Source: Henriciella sp. (GTDB lineage Bacteria > Pseudomonadota > Alphaproteobacteria > Caulobacterales > Hyphomonadaceae). From it: a DNA stretch of 34,299 nucleotides. The stretch's first letter is position 1, and each line of letters starts with the position of its first letter. The notes under the pieces are model-generated. The model saw only the letters and a list, made by a program, of their open reading frames with translations, did no database searches and had not been told where the DNA came from. The position numbers and the translations under genes were made by a program. The stretch is from positions 1-34,299 of the forward strand of contig JABSQA010000020.1 in assembly GCA_013213825.1 (NCBI GenBank), read 5' to 3'. Of this stretch, positions 16,500 through 25,466 are shown piece after piece.

Positions 16500-18164
16500 A
16501 TGGCTGGACCGCAATATGTTTATCACATGCAGGGTGTCTCAAAGACTTACCCCGGTGGCAAACAGGTGTTTGAGAACATCCACCTCTCATTCTTGCCAGA
16601 TGCAAAGATTGGCGTCGTCGGCGTCAACGGTGCGGGTAAATCAACTCTGCTCAAGATCATGGCGGGCGTCGAAACCGAGTTTAACGGAGAAGCCTGGGCG
16701 GCAGACGGCATCAAAGTTGGCTATCTGCCGCAAGAGCCACAGCTCGATCCAGATCTGACCGTGTTCGAAAATGTCGCCTCTGAATGTCCTGAGAAAAAAC
16801 TGCTCGATCAATTCAATGCCATCTCCATGAAGCTGGCCGAGGACTATACGGACGAATTGATGGAGGAAATGACGGCGCTTCAAGAGCAAGTCGATGCGGC
16901 CGATGCTTGGGATATTGATTCGAAAATCGAAATGGCGATGGAAGCGCTCCGCTGTCCTCCTGACACGGCCGATGTGAAGGCACTCTCCGGAGGTGAGATC
17001 CGCCGCGTCGCGATTTGCCGCTTGTTGCTGTCGCGCCCTGATATGATCTTGATGGATGAACCGACCAACCATTTGGATGCGGAAACCGTTGCATGGTTGC
17101 AAAACTATCTGATCAATTTCAAAGGCTGCGTCATCCTGGTGACGCACGATCGCTATTTCCTTGACGATATTACCGGCTGGATCCTCGAGCTCGATCGCGG
17201 TCGAGGCATTCCTTATGAAGGCAATTATTCGGCCTGGCTGGAACAAAAAGCCAAACGAATGGAACAAGAAGCCCGCGAAGACAAAGGCCGCCAGCGGGCT
17301 TTGGCCAAAGAACTCGAATGGGTCCGCTCCAGCCCGAAAGCGCGGCCGGCCAAGTCGAAAGCGCGGATCCAGGCCTATGAAGAAATGGCTAATAAGGCGG
17401 AGCGCGAGACGGTGTCTTCGGCGACAATCCGGATCCCCCCCGGGCCGCGACTTGGCAATAAAGTCCTCGAAGCCGAGAAGCTACGCAAAGGCTTCGGCAA
17501 CAATCTCTTGATCGAAGATCTCGATTTCAAATTGCCACCAGGCGGCATTGTTGGCGTTATCGGACCCAACGGGGCGGGCAAGTCGACCCTGTTCAAAATG
17601 ATCCTGGAGCAGGAACAGCCAGACGCAGGCACGCTGGAGCTCGGCGATACGGTCAAGCTCGGCTATGTCGATCAGAGCCGCGATAAGCTCGATGACAAAA
17701 AGAATGTCTGGGAAGAGATTTCAGACGGGCTCGACGTCATCAAGCTTGGCAATGTCGAAATGAATTCTCGGGCCTATGTCAGCGCGTTCAATTTTAAGAA
17801 AACAGATCAGCAAAAACCGGTGGGCAAACTCTCAGGCGGTGAGCGCAATCGGGTTCATTTGGCAAAGATGCTCCGCGAAGGCGGCAACCTTCTCTTGCTC
17901 GACGAGCCGACCAATGACCTCGACGTTGAAACGCTGCAAGCGCTGGAAGAGGGCTTGGAAAGCTTCCCAGGCTGCGCCGTGGTGATTTCACACGACCGCT
18001 GGTTCCTTGATCGTATGGCGACGCATATCCTGGCCTTTGAAGGCGACAGTCATGTCGAGTGGTTCGAAGGCGATTTCAGCTCATATCTGGAAGACAAAAA
18101 GCGCCGCCTTGGCCCTGATGCCGTAGAACCGAAACGGGTCAAATTCAAAAAGTTCGACCGATAG
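16500..18164 (+). CDS. ettA: Energy-dependent translational throttle protein EttA (ABC-F)
   Basis: A 554-residue ABC-F ATPase that binds the ribosomal E site and gates early elongation according to the ADP/ATP ratio. It has two nucleotide-binding domains and no membrane segment. NBD1 has Walker A GVNGAGKST (41-49), signature LSGGEIRR and Walker B LMDEPTNHLD. NBD2 has GPNGAGKST, LSGGERNR and LLDEPTNDLD. An arm/linker rich in Lys and Glu lies between the domains. The opening MAGPQYVYHMQGVSKTYPGG and the end YLEDKKRRLG are characteristic of EttA rather than of Uup or YheS. ATG 16500 follows GGAG by about 9 nt. Confidence 0.96.
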   Translation: MAGPQYVYHMQGVSKTYPGGKQVFENIHLSFLPDAKIGVVGVNGAGKSTLLKIMAGVETEFNGEAWAADGIKVGYLPQEPQLDPDLTVFENVASECPEKKLLDQFNAISMKLAEDYTDELMEEMTALQEQVDAADAWDIDSKIEMAMEALRCPPDTADVKALSGGEIRRVAICRLLLSRPDMILMDEPTNHLDAETVAWLQNYLINFKGCVILVTHDRYFLDDITGWILELDRGRGIPYEGNYSAWLEQKAKRMEQEAREDKGRQRALAKELEWVRSSPKARPAKSKARIQAYEEMANKAERETVSSATIRIPPGPRLGNKVLEAEKLRKGFGNNLLIEDLDFKLPPGGIVGVIGPNGAGKSTLFKMILEQEQPDAGTLELGDTVKLGYVDQSRDKLDDKKNVWEEISDGLDVIKLGNVEMNSRAYVSAFNFKKTDQQKPVGKLSGGERNRVHLAKMLREGGNLLLLDEPTNDLDVETLQALEEGLESFPGCAVVISHDRWFLDRMATHILAFEGDSHVEWFEGDFSSYLEDKKRRLGPDAVEPKRVKFKKFDR

Positions 18165-18172
18165 GCCGAACC

Positions 18173-18771
18173 ATGGCGCGCCCGGTCACGTTCTGGTTCG
18201 AGTTCGCGTCCACCTATTCCTATCTCTCAGCCATGCGCGTGGATGATTTCGCGCGCATGGCGTGGAGGTGATTTGGAAACCCTTCTTACTGGGCCCGATC
18301 TTTAAAGCCCAAGGCTGGGACACATCACCCTTCTCAATCTATCCTGAAAAGGGTGAAAATATGTGGCGCGATCTTGAGCGCCGGGCTGAAAAATACGGCC
18401 TCCCTTTTAATCGCGCCGCTGAAGACTTGTTCCCGCAAAACAGCGTCCTCGCCGCGCGCGCGGCCATTGCCTGTTTGCATGAGGATTGGGGGCACGAATT
18501 CTGTCGGCGCGTCTTTCACGCAGCTTTTGTCGAAGCGCGCGACATTTCAGATCCAGACACGATTGCAGATTGTGTTGAAGCGTGCGGGGGTGTGCCGCGA
18601 ATCTATCTGCACATGGCCTATGCCAATGCCCAAAAAGACGCCTTGCGTGCAAATGTCGAAGACGCCCGATCACAAAGAATTTATGGCGCTCCGAGTTTTG
18701 TCGTAGACGACGAGCTGTTCTGGGGCGATGATCGTTTAGAAGATGCTTTTGAATGGGCAAAACGGGTCTAG
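18173..18771 (+). pseudogene. 2-hydroxychromene-2-carboxylate isomerase family (DsbA-like), frameshifted near the 5' end
   Basis: The start ATG 18173, 8 bp after ettA, gives FWFEFASTYSYLSAMRVDDF, the standard N-terminus of this glutathione-dependent thioredoxin-fold isomerase family, but runs into TGA after 32 codons. The other frame resumes exactly where expected (HGVEVIWKPFLLGPIFKAQG) and continues to the stop at 18771, including GAPSFVVDDELFWGDDRLED. The break lies in an alternating GC tract at about 18249-18256 (CGCGCGC); restoring one or four bases would make a normal protein of about 200 residues. It is a genuine pseudogene or an assembly error. A shorter product from ATG 18262 would lack the active-site strand. 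Confidence 0.8.
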
Positions 18772-18782
18772 GGAGATGATCA

Positions 18783-20405
18783 ATGAAACACTTACTGATG
18801 GGCGTCGCGCTTGGCGTTCTGTGCGTGGCTTGCAGTTCGGTGGCGGACGTCACCAATACAGCCGAAGCAGACATCGAGGCGACTATGCCTGAACGGGCGG
18901 AACAGCTGGTTCTCCAAACGCTCCCAGATATTGCGGCGGCATTGGAGGCGGCCGAGGTGTCTTCAGAAGAACTCGTCACCGCATACTTGATGCGAATCGA
19001 GCAGATCGACCGATCTGGTCCGACTTTGCAATCCGTTTTGGCGGTCAATCCAAACGCCATGGCTGATGCCCAAGCCAGCGATGCCCGCCGTACTATGGGG
19101 AAAGCTTGGGGGCCGCTGGATGGCGTGCCAATTCTTCTTAAAGACAATATTGAATCGCTCGATCCTATTGCCACGACTGCTGGTGCCTTGGCGCTCAAGG
19201 AGAATGTCACGGGTCGCGACAGTCCGCTGGTGGCAGGCATGCGCGCCCAAGGGGCGATCATTCTTGGCAAAACCAATCTCAGCCAATGGGCGAATTTCCG
19301 CTCGAATGATTCCATGAGCGGCTGGTCCGCTTTGGGTGGACAGGTGCGTAATCCGCATATGTTGGATCGCAATCCATGTGGCTCAAGCTCAGGGTCAGGC
19401 GCAGCCGCTGCGGCATCGCTCGCGGCGGGAACCGTTGGGACGGAGACCAATGGCTCAATCATATGCCCGTCCAATGTGAATGGCGTGGTGGGCTTCAAGC
19501 CTACAGTGGGTCTGGTCGCACAGGATTATATTGTGCCCATCTCCTCGTCACAGGACACAGCAGGCCCGATGACCAAGTCGGTAAAAGGCGCGGCCATGAT
19601 GATGAATGCCATGGCGACCGGTGATGCCAAAACGGATTATGTCGCCGCGCTCGATTCAGGCAGTCTGGCGGGCAAACGCGTGGGCGTGATGCGGTTCTCG
19701 CAAGGGTCCAATGCGGACATTCTCGATCGTTTTAATGCGGCGCTCGCCGTTCTCGAAGCGCAAGGTGCGACTTTGGTCGATATCGACTCATTCTCCCCAG
19801 ACGCCGAGAATTTCTGGGGTGATGCCCTCAGCGTCCTGCAATATGAGTTTAAGCACACGCTCAATGAATACCTTGCCAGCACGCCAGAGACAGTGACGGC
19901 ACGGACCCTGGCCGATCTGATCGAATTCAATCAAGCCAATGCAGAGATTGAATTGGCGCTGTTTGATCAAAGCCTATTTGATGCGTCGCAAGAGAAAGGC
20001 GCCATCACCGATGAGGCCTATACAACCGCGCGTGACACCGTTCAGCGCGCCTCTCGCGATGCTGGGATCGATCGATTGATGGCGGACTATGACGTGCAAA
20101 TGTTGGTTTCGCCATCCGGACCTGTCAGCCCGCGCGTCGACGCCATCAATGGCGACACATGGCCGGCTTGGGCCGGGGCGGGCTATCTCGCCGCGATTGC
20201 GGGCTATCCGCATATCACCGTTCCGATGGGCGACGTGCATGGCGTCCCCATTGGGTTTTCGATCATGAGCGGGAAAGACGCCGATGCAGAAGTTTTGTCT
20301 TGGGGCTATGCCTATGAACAAGCCAGTCAGATGCGGGTAGAGCCGCAATATCTCGAAACGGCAGAGGCGCGTCCGGAAATCGCGGCTGCGATGAAAGCTA
20401 AGTGA
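18783..20405 (+). CDS. Exported amidase (amidase signature family)
   Basis: A 540-residue amidase signature enzyme hydrolysing a carboxamide, probably in the periplasm. The N-terminal signal (MKHLLMGVALGVLCVAC) ends in a possible but non-ideal lipobox. The catalytic triad is intact: Lys120 in PILLKDN, cis-Ser201 in CGSSSGSGAAAA, and nucleophile Ser225 in GTETNGSIICPSN, followed by GVVGFKPTVG. Other conserved blocks are AWGPLDGVP, LGKTNLSQWANFRS and the C-terminal AGYPHITVPMG. The natural substrate is unknown. It starts 11 bp after the isomerase remnant and ends 1 bp from the opposing rfbA gene. Confidence 0.93.
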   Translation: MKHLLMGVALGVLCVACSSVADVTNTAEADIEATMPERAEQLVLQTLPDIAAALEAAEVSSEELVTAYLMRIEQIDRSGPTLQSVLAVNPNAMADAQASDARRTMGKAWGPLDGVPILLKDNIESLDPIATTAGALALKENVTGRDSPLVAGMRAQGAIILGKTNLSQWANFRSNDSMSGWSALGGQVRNPHMLDRNPCGSSSGSGAAAAASLAAGTVGTETNGSIICPSNVNGVVGFKPTVGLVAQDYIVPISSSQDTAGPMTKSVKGAAMMMNAMATGDAKTDYVAALDSGSLAGKRVGVMRFSQGSNADILDRFNAALAVLEAQGATLVDIDSFSPDAENFWGDALSVLQYEFKHTLNEYLASTPETVTARTLADLIEFNQANAEIELALFDQSLFDASQEKGAITDEAYTTARDTVQRASRDAGIDRLMADYDVQMLVSPSGPVSPRVDAINGDTWPAWAGAGYLAAIAGYPHITVPMGDVHGVPIGFSIMSGKDADAEVLSWGYAYEQASQMRVEPQYLETAEARPEIAAAMKAK

Positions 20406-20406
20406 G

Positions 20407-21267
20407 TTAGCGGACTAAGCGTTCGAGATAGTCGCCATACTCATTCTTGTGATCGGCTGCGAGCTTGAGCACTTGCTCGCTGTCGATCAGTCCAAGATGG
20501 AACGCCACTTCTTCGGGACAGGCAATCTTACTGCCCGTTCGTTTTTCGACCGCGTGAACATATTCAGCCGCCTGTAGGAGGCCGTCAAACGTGCCGGCAT
20601 CGAGCCAGGCTGTGCCGCGCGGGAGGACTTTCAAATCAAGTGCCCCATTTTCCAAATAGGCATTGTTGATACTGGTAATCTCTAACTCGCCGCGTTTCGA
20701 TGGCTTGATGGTTTTCGCGATCGAGACGACATCATTATTGTAAAAATACAGCCCGGTGACCGCAAGATTGCTTTTTGGCGCTTTCGGTTTTTCTTCGATG
20801 GAAAGAATTTTGCCGTCTGGCCCTTGTTCGACAATTCCGAAACTGGAGGGGTCGGCGACCGTGTAGCCGAAAATCGTCGCGCCCTGATTGGCCGCATTGA
20901 TGGGTTGCAATTGTTCGCCCAATCCAGTGCCGTGAAAAATATTGTCACCCAGCGCCAACGCACACGGATCATTTCCGATGAAGCTTTCGCCGATCAGAAA
21001 CGCATCCGCCAAGCCGCGTGGCTCGCTTTGCTCAGCATACTGAAAATCGAGACCCCAATTCTGGCCGTTGCCCAATAATTCTTTGAACATTGGCAGCGCT
21101 TGCGGCGTTGAAATGACCAAAAACTCCGTCACGCCCGCAAACATCAAGGTCGTGATCGGGTGGTAGATCATCGGCTTATCATAGACCGGGAAGAGCTGTT
21201 TCGAGATTCCGCGCGTGATCGGATAGAGCCGCGTGCCGCGGCCGCCCGCCAGAATGATACCTTTCAT
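20407..21267 (-). CDS. rfbA: Glucose-1-phosphate thymidylyltransferase
   Basis: A 286-residue cytoplasmic nucleotidyltransferase forming dTDP-glucose from dTTP and glucose-1-phosphate, the first step to dTDP-L-rhamnose. The N-terminus KGIILAGGRGTRLYPITRGI holds the nucleotide-binding loop, followed by SKQLFPVYDKPMIYHP. LALGDNIFHG gives the metal-binding Asp, SIEEKPKAPKSNLAVTGLYF the sugar-binding region, and GTAWLDAGTFDGLLQA closes the domain. Length and motifs are those of short-form RmlA. It is the third gene of rfbC-rfbD-rfbA, 4 bp after rfbD. Confidence 0.97.
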   Translation of the reverse strand: MKGIILAGGRGTRLYPITRGISKQLFPVYDKPMIYHPITTLMFAGVTEFLVISTPQALPMFKELLGNGQNWGLDFQYAEQSEPRGLADAFLIGESFIGNDPCALALGDNIFHGTGLGEQLQPINAANQGATIFGYTVADPSSFGIVEQGPDGKILSIEEKPKAPKSNLAVTGLYFYNNDVVSIAKTIKPSKRGELEITSINNAYLENGALDLKVLPRGTAWLDAGTFDGLLQAAEYVHAVEKRTGSKIACPEEVAFHLGLIDSEQVLKLAADHKNEYGDYLERLVR

Positions 21268-21271
21268 GGCG

Positions 21272-22159
21272 CTAAAGCCCCTCGTCGATAAGTCTGTTTA
21301 CTGTTGTCCGGACGCGTGCAGTCCAGTCGTACGGTTTGACGTCAAATGTCCGTTCAATCTTCGTGGTGTCTAATCTCGAATTCAACGGTCGTTTAGCCGG
21401 TGTGGGATAGTCTGAACTTGGGATAGGTTGCAATCCAATCTTACAGCCCATTCTTTGTTCGTATGTCTCAAATATCAGGTCGGCGACATCTGCCCATGAG
21501 ACGGCACCGCTTGCAGTATAGTGATAGGTGCCAAATAGGGCGTCATCCGGGGCTTCGCGCACACGATCAGCGATTTGCAAGATGACATCAGCAATATCGA
21601 GCGCGCTTGTCGGACTGCCGATCTGATCATCGACCACACGTGCCGCCCCTTTGTCTTTGGCCAAACGCAGCATGGTTCTGACAAAATTCGTTCCGAACGG
21701 GCTGTACACCCAGCTCGTGCGTAGGATGATATGTTGTTGCAGGTGCTCTTTGATGGCGATTTCACCGGCAAGCTTTGAAGCCCCATAGATATTGATTGGT
21801 GCTACGGGATCCTCTTCGCGATACGCCTCGTCGCCTTCGCCTGCGAAGACATAATCGGTTGAGAGATGAAGCAGCGGGAGATCGCGTGCGACACAGAGCT
21901 CTGCCAGCGTTGCTGCACCATCGGCATTGATCGCAAATGCCACATCACGATTGGTTTCAGCGGCGTCTACCGCCGTATAGGCGGCGGCATTGATGACGAA
22001 ATTGGGCCGGACTGAGTCGATGGCGCGCTCGAGGCTGGCGCGGTCTTGCAAGTCGGTATCCGGGCGTCCCAGACACTTGCATGGTGTCTCAAGTGCGCGG
22101 GTTCGCTCTGCCAGCGCGGTGGCCACTTGGCCGGATTTTCCGATGCATAAAAGAGTCAT
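21272..22159 (-). CDS. rfbD: dTDP-4-dehydrorhamnose reductase
   Basis: A 295-residue NAD(P)H-dependent SDR enzyme catalysing the last step to dTDP-L-rhamnose. The cofactor motif is GKSGQVATAL. VINAAAYTAVDAAE, LHLSTDYVFAG and the Tyr-x3-Lys pair in PINIYGASKLAGE are all diagnostic of RmlD. It is followed by LRTSWVYSPFGTNFVRTMLR. It lies 20 bp downstream of rfbC and just before rfbA. Normal length. Confidence 0.96.
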   Translation of the reverse strand: MTLLCIGKSGQVATALAERTRALETPCKCLGRPDTDLQDRASLERAIDSVRPNFVINAAAYTAVDAAETNRDVAFAINADGAATLAELCVARDLPLLHLSTDYVFAGEGDEAYREEDPVAPINIYGASKLAGEIAIKEHLQQHIILRTSWVYSPFGTNFVRTMLRLAKDKGAARVVDDQIGSPTSALDIADVILQIADRVREAPDDALFGTYHYTASGAVSWADVADLIFETYEQRMGCKIGLQPIPSSDYPTPAKRPLNSRLDTTKIERTFDVKPYDWTARVRTTVNRLIDEGL

Positions 22160-22179
22160 GACGGGTCTTGGGCGTCTGC

Positions 22180-22731
22180 CTAATCAAACCAGGTTTCGAG
22201 CGCGCTCAAAACGGGTAAAGCTGCATCCTTCTCCGATAAGATCGGCGTCTGTCCGACGAGTGGCCAATCGATATTTAGAGCAGGATCATTCCAGGCGATG
22301 CCACGCTCATGTTCAGGGCTATAATAGGCGCTGACTTTATACTGGACCAGGCAGTCTTGGGTCAGCGTCAGATAACCGTGCGCAAAGCCTTCGGGAATGT
22401 AGAGCTGTTCGCCATTTTCGGCCGAAAGTTCGGTGCCGACATATTGGCCATAGGTTGGGGACGACGCGCGAACGTCCACGGCCACATCAAAGATTCTCCC
22501 ATGGGCGCAGCCGACCAGTTTGGCTTGGGCGGCAGGTGGGATTTGAAAGTGCAAGCCCCGGATAATGTCGGTCTGACTTGAGAAGGCACTATTGTCTTGA
22601 ACGAAGGGCCCCGGAATACCAGCAGCGGCATAGTCGCTTTCACGATAGGTTTCGCTGAAATAGCCGCGCGCGTCGCCATGGCGTTTTGGCGTGACCAGGA
22701 TGACATCTGGAATCGCGAGGCGTTGAAACAT
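22180..22731 (-). CDS. rfbC: dTDP-4-dehydrorhamnose 3,5-epimerase
   Basis: A 183-residue cupin-fold epimerase acting on dTDP-4-keto-6-deoxyglucose. Key blocks are RHGDARGYFSETY, VQDNSAFSSQTDIIRGLHFQ with the catalytic-site histidine, GRIFDVAVDVRASSPTYGQY, IPEGFAHGYLTL and VQYKVSAYYSPEHERGIAWN. All are typical of RmlC. It is the first gene of the minus-strand rfb operon, with AGGA before the ATG. No dTDP-glucose 4,6-dehydratase (rfbB) is present in the window. Confidence 0.96.
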   Translation of the reverse strand: MFQRLAIPDVILVTPKRHGDARGYFSETYRESDYAAAGIPGPFVQDNSAFSSQTDIIRGLHFQIPPAAQAKLVGCAHGRIFDVAVDVRASSPTYGQYVGTELSAENGEQLYIPEGFAHGYLTLTQDCLVQYKVSAYYSPEHERGIAWNDPALNIDWPLVGQTPILSEKDAALPVLSALETWFD

Positions 22732-22768
22732 ATTCGTCCTGGCTTTGGGTAGTCTACTTGATGACCCG

Positions 22769-22803
22769 CCTAGAGAATGTCGCGCGAAAAGTCACCCTCT
22801 AGG
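22769..22803. promoter_or_regulatory. Inverted repeat between divergent rfbC and small membrane-protein gene
   Basis: CCTAGAG (22769-22775) and CTCTAGG (22797-22803) form a perfect 7-bp inverted repeat with a 21-bp spacer in the 81-bp gap between divergent genes. The right arm overlaps the ribosome binding site (AGGGG) of the gene starting at 22813. It may therefore be an operator or a leader hairpin that hides the ribosome site. A chance match is possible. Confidence 0.25.
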
Positions 22804-22812
22804 GGATGAAAA

Positions 22813-23232
22813 TTGCGGTTACGCGTCTTATCTCTTGAGAACATGCCCCCGGACGAAGAAAAGCGCAGAAAATCCATCGCCTATATTTTACGCCGCCGAA
22901 AACGCGGCCGGAAAGTGGGCGCGAATTCCGGTGAGGTGGTGAAGAGCTGGGCTGAGGCGAGTGAGGTCAACTTCAAGCCCACGGGTGCGAAATCGAATAG
23001 TTGGCGTTGGTTGGTTTTCCCAGCCTGGCTGTCTGCAGTCACTTTGCCATGGATGTTCTTCGTGGTCGCCCGTATCCCGTTTAACAGTCATGCGGAAGAT
23101 TTGGCGCATCCAGAGTTACATCCAATTGGCTGGGTCCTAGTGATTGTGGCTTGCTTATTGATCATTGCCATTTGCGGATTCGCTCTCGCATATATTGGGC
23201 TAACGGTTTGGCGCCTCGTCCGCTCGCTCTGA
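22813..23232 (+). CDS. Small two-helix membrane protein of unknown function
   Basis: A 139-residue protein I do not recognise. The start chosen is TTG 22813, because AGGGG lies 7 nt upstream; ATG 22843 has no good ribosome site. The N-terminal third is very basic (DEEKRRKSIAYILRRRKRGR) and could bind nucleic acid or lipid head groups. Two transmembrane segments follow, WLVFPAWLSAVTLPWMFFVV and WVLVIVACLLIIAICGFALA, separated by a short His/Glu-containing loop. The cytoplasmic basic end gives an N-in topology by the positive-inside rule. It is divergent from rfbC and ends 2 bp from priA. Confidence 0.65.
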   Translation: MRLRVLSLENMPPDEEKRRKSIAYILRRRKRGRKVGANSGEVVKSWAEASEVNFKPTGAKSNSWRWLVFPAWLSAVTLPWMFFVVARIPFNSHAEDLAHPELHPIGWVLVIVACLLIIAICGFALAYIGLTVWRLVRSL

Positions 23233-23234
23233 CC

Positions 23235-25397
23235 TCACAAAAATGAGTAAGGATCGATATCGACCGCCGCGCGGGCAGCGTTTGGCAGTTTCAGATCTTT
23301 CATCCAAGCAGCCATATAGGCGGACAAGTCGACCTCTCGCGGCGCTGTGATTAGGAAGCGCAATCGGTGGCGGCCGCGCAAGATGCTGATCGGGGCGGGC
23401 GCTGGGCCATAGACGGTCACGCCATCGCCATGTGGCGCCGTTTTACCCGCGATCAGTCCAATCTCTTTCGCCATGGCCGGGTCGGGCGCTGACATGACCA
23501 AAGCCGCCATACGTCCAAAGGGGGGCAAAGTGAGTTCTTCGCGCACATCACGCTCAATCTTCAAGAAGCCATCACGATCCCCGGCGGCGAGGGCTTGCAT
23601 GGCGGGATTGTCTGGTTGGTAGGTTTGGATCAGGGCCCGGCCAGGCCGTTCCGCGCGTCCGGCGCGCCCCGCGACTTGGCTGAGCAATTGATACGTGCGC
23701 TCACCCGCCCGCAAGTCACCGCCTTGCAGACCGCTATCAGCATCCACGACGCCGACCAAAGTCAGGTTCGGGAAATTATGACCTTTGGCGACAATTTGCG
23801 TGCCGACCAAGACATCAATCTCGCCTTCGGCCATGCGCTCGACAATGCCGCGCGTAGCCTCTCCGCCCATGGCCGTGTCGGAAGAGAACACTTCAACATT
23901 CGCCTCTGGCAATAAGACTCGCACCTCTTCAGCCACGCGCTCGACCCCGGGGCCGACCCCCATCAACGAGTCCTTTGCCCCGCACATGGGGCAATTGTCA
24001 GGCTTCGGCATAGACCAGCCGGTGAGATGGCAAACCAAGCGGTTGGTGTAGCGGTGTTCCGTCAGCCAACTCTCTGTTCCTGGGCTTTTCAAGCGCTCAC
24101 CACAGGCTTTGCAAATGACCAAAGGCGCATAGCCGCGGCGGTTGAGAAAGAGCAGGCTTTGCTCCCCCTCGGCGTGAGTCTGCACCAAGGCTTTTGACAG
24201 CACAGGCGACAGCCAGTTGCCTTTTTCGGGCGTATTGGTGCGCAAATCGACGAGCTGCATATCTGGCAGTTTGGCGGCGCCGGGGCGGGCCGAGAGTTTC
24301 AATCGCTGATAGCGGCCCGCTTCTGCATTCACGACAGTTTCCAACGCCGGTGTGGCGGAGGCGAGTATGACCGAAGCCGCTTCCAATTTGGCCCGCATCA
24401 CGGCCATGTCGCGCGCGTGATAGCGCACGCCGTCTTCTTGCTTGAAACTGGTATCATGTTCCTCATCGACAATGATCAGTTTCAAATTGGCGAAGGGCAA
24501 AAACAGGGCGGACCGCGCGCCCGTGACAATGCGGGCGCGGCCATGCGCGGTCTCGCGCCAGGTGCGGCGACGCTGTTGGTCGCTCAAAGACGAGTGCCAA
24601 GGTGCGGGCCCGGCGCCGAACCGGCTCTCAAACCGATCGAACACGGCTTGGGTGAGCGCGATTTCAGGCAGCAGTACTAAGACTTGCGCCGTTGGATCAG
24701 CGGCCAGCGTTTCCGAAATCGCTTCGAAATAGACTTCCGTTTTGCCGGACCCGGTAATCCCATCGAGCAGGAAAGGTTGGTATCCGCCCTGCTTAACCGC
24801 GTTTCGGAGCGCTTGACCGGCTGAAGCCTGTTCCACGGTCAGGTCGGGTCCCGTTCGGGACGGATCAGGTGACGGGTAAGGCAAATCTGTGGGAAGGGCA
24901 TTCGCGGCGAGACTGCCTGTCTCAGCGAGCCCTTTAATGACCGAAGCGGACACCCCCGCTTCGCGTGCGAGGTCAGCGGCACTGGCTGGGCCAAGCTGCT
25001 CCGCCGCCGCTAGGACTTTCTCTCTCGCTGCCGTCATCCGATTGGTACGGTGCCCCGTCAGCGCATAGACCGTCTGGGTGGGCGAGGGTGATAATCCTCC
25101 ACGCGATCGTAGCGCCATGCTCAACACTTGTCCGGGGCCGGAAACGGTATAGCGCGCGCAAAATGAGATGAATTTGCGCATCGCGGCAGGCATTGGCGGG
25201 GTCGGAAACACCGCTTCAATCTCTTTCAATATCCGTTCGGGGTCCGACTCTAAAACCTCCCAAACGACACCGGTGCGGGCATATTTCCCAAGTGGCGCGC
25301 GCACATAGCTTCCAGGCTCGACCGTCAATCCGTCTGGAATGGCATAATCGAACGGTTCTGGCAGAGGCAAAGGAAAGAGGATTCGCGCCGTCAGCAT
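23235..25397 (-). CDS. priA: Primosomal replication-restart helicase PriA
   Basis: A 720-residue SF2 helicase that reloads the replisome at stalled forks. The N-terminal DNA-binding domain opens with ILFPLPLPEPFDYAIPDGL. Walker A is GITGSGKT (213-220), the DEAH-type box is DEEH (311-314), and motifs TGARSALFLPF, LNRRGYAPL, GTQIVAKGHNFPNLTLVGVV and QVAGRAGRAERPG are intact. The zinc-binding insertion retains C429, C432, C456, C469 and C472. The second CxxC pair and the partner of C456 are replaced (RLKSPGTESW, CHLTG), so only five of the usual eight cysteines remain. It is divergent from xerC with a 69-bp gap. Confidence 0.95.
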   Translation of the reverse strand: MLTARILFPLPLPEPFDYAIPDGLTVEPGSYVRAPLGKYARTGVVWEVLESDPERILKEIEAVFPTPPMPAAMRKFISFCARYTVSGPGQVLSMALRSRGGLSPSPTQTVYALTGHRTNRMTAAREKVLAAAEQLGPASAADLAREAGVSASVIKGLAETGSLAANALPTDLPYPSPDPSRTGPDLTVEQASAGQALRNAVKQGGYQPFLLDGITGSGKTEVYFEAISETLAADPTAQVLVLLPEIALTQAVFDRFESRFGAGPAPWHSSLSDQQRRRTWRETAHGRARIVTGARSALFLPFANLKLIIVDEEHDTSFKQEDGVRYHARDMAVMRAKLEAASVILASATPALETVVNAEAGRYQRLKLSARPGAAKLPDMQLVDLRTNTPEKGNWLSPVLSKALVQTHAEGEQSLLFLNRRGYAPLVICKACGERLKSPGTESWLTEHRYTNRLVCHLTGWSMPKPDNCPMCGAKDSLMGVGPGVERVAEEVRVLLPEANVEVFSSDTAMGGEATRGIVERMAEGEIDVLVGTQIVAKGHNFPNLTLVGVVDADSGLQGGDLRAGERTYQLLSQVAGRAGRAERPGRALIQTYQPDNPAMQALAAGDRDGFLKIERDVREELTLPPFGRMAALVMSAPDPAMAKEIGLIAGKTAPHGDGVTVYGPAPAPISILRGRHRLRFLITAPREVDLSAYMAAWMKDLKLPNAARAAVDIDPYSFL

Positions 25398-25466
25398 CCG
25401 CTCTCCTTAGCAGAGCTCGCGGCGCCGGAAACCCGCCATTAAGCATGTTCGACGACACTCAGTCGC

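Noticed and set aside
16641-17267. 208-codon minus-strand open frame inside ettA
   Set aside because: Fully contained in conserved ABC-F sequence on the other strand; it is a shadow with no motif of its own.
18407-19498. 363-codon minus-strand open frame antisense to the isomerase and amidase genes
   Set aside because: It overlaps well-recognised coding sequence, has no family resemblance, and is rich in Arg/Ser/Pro as expected for a shadow frame in GC-rich DNA.
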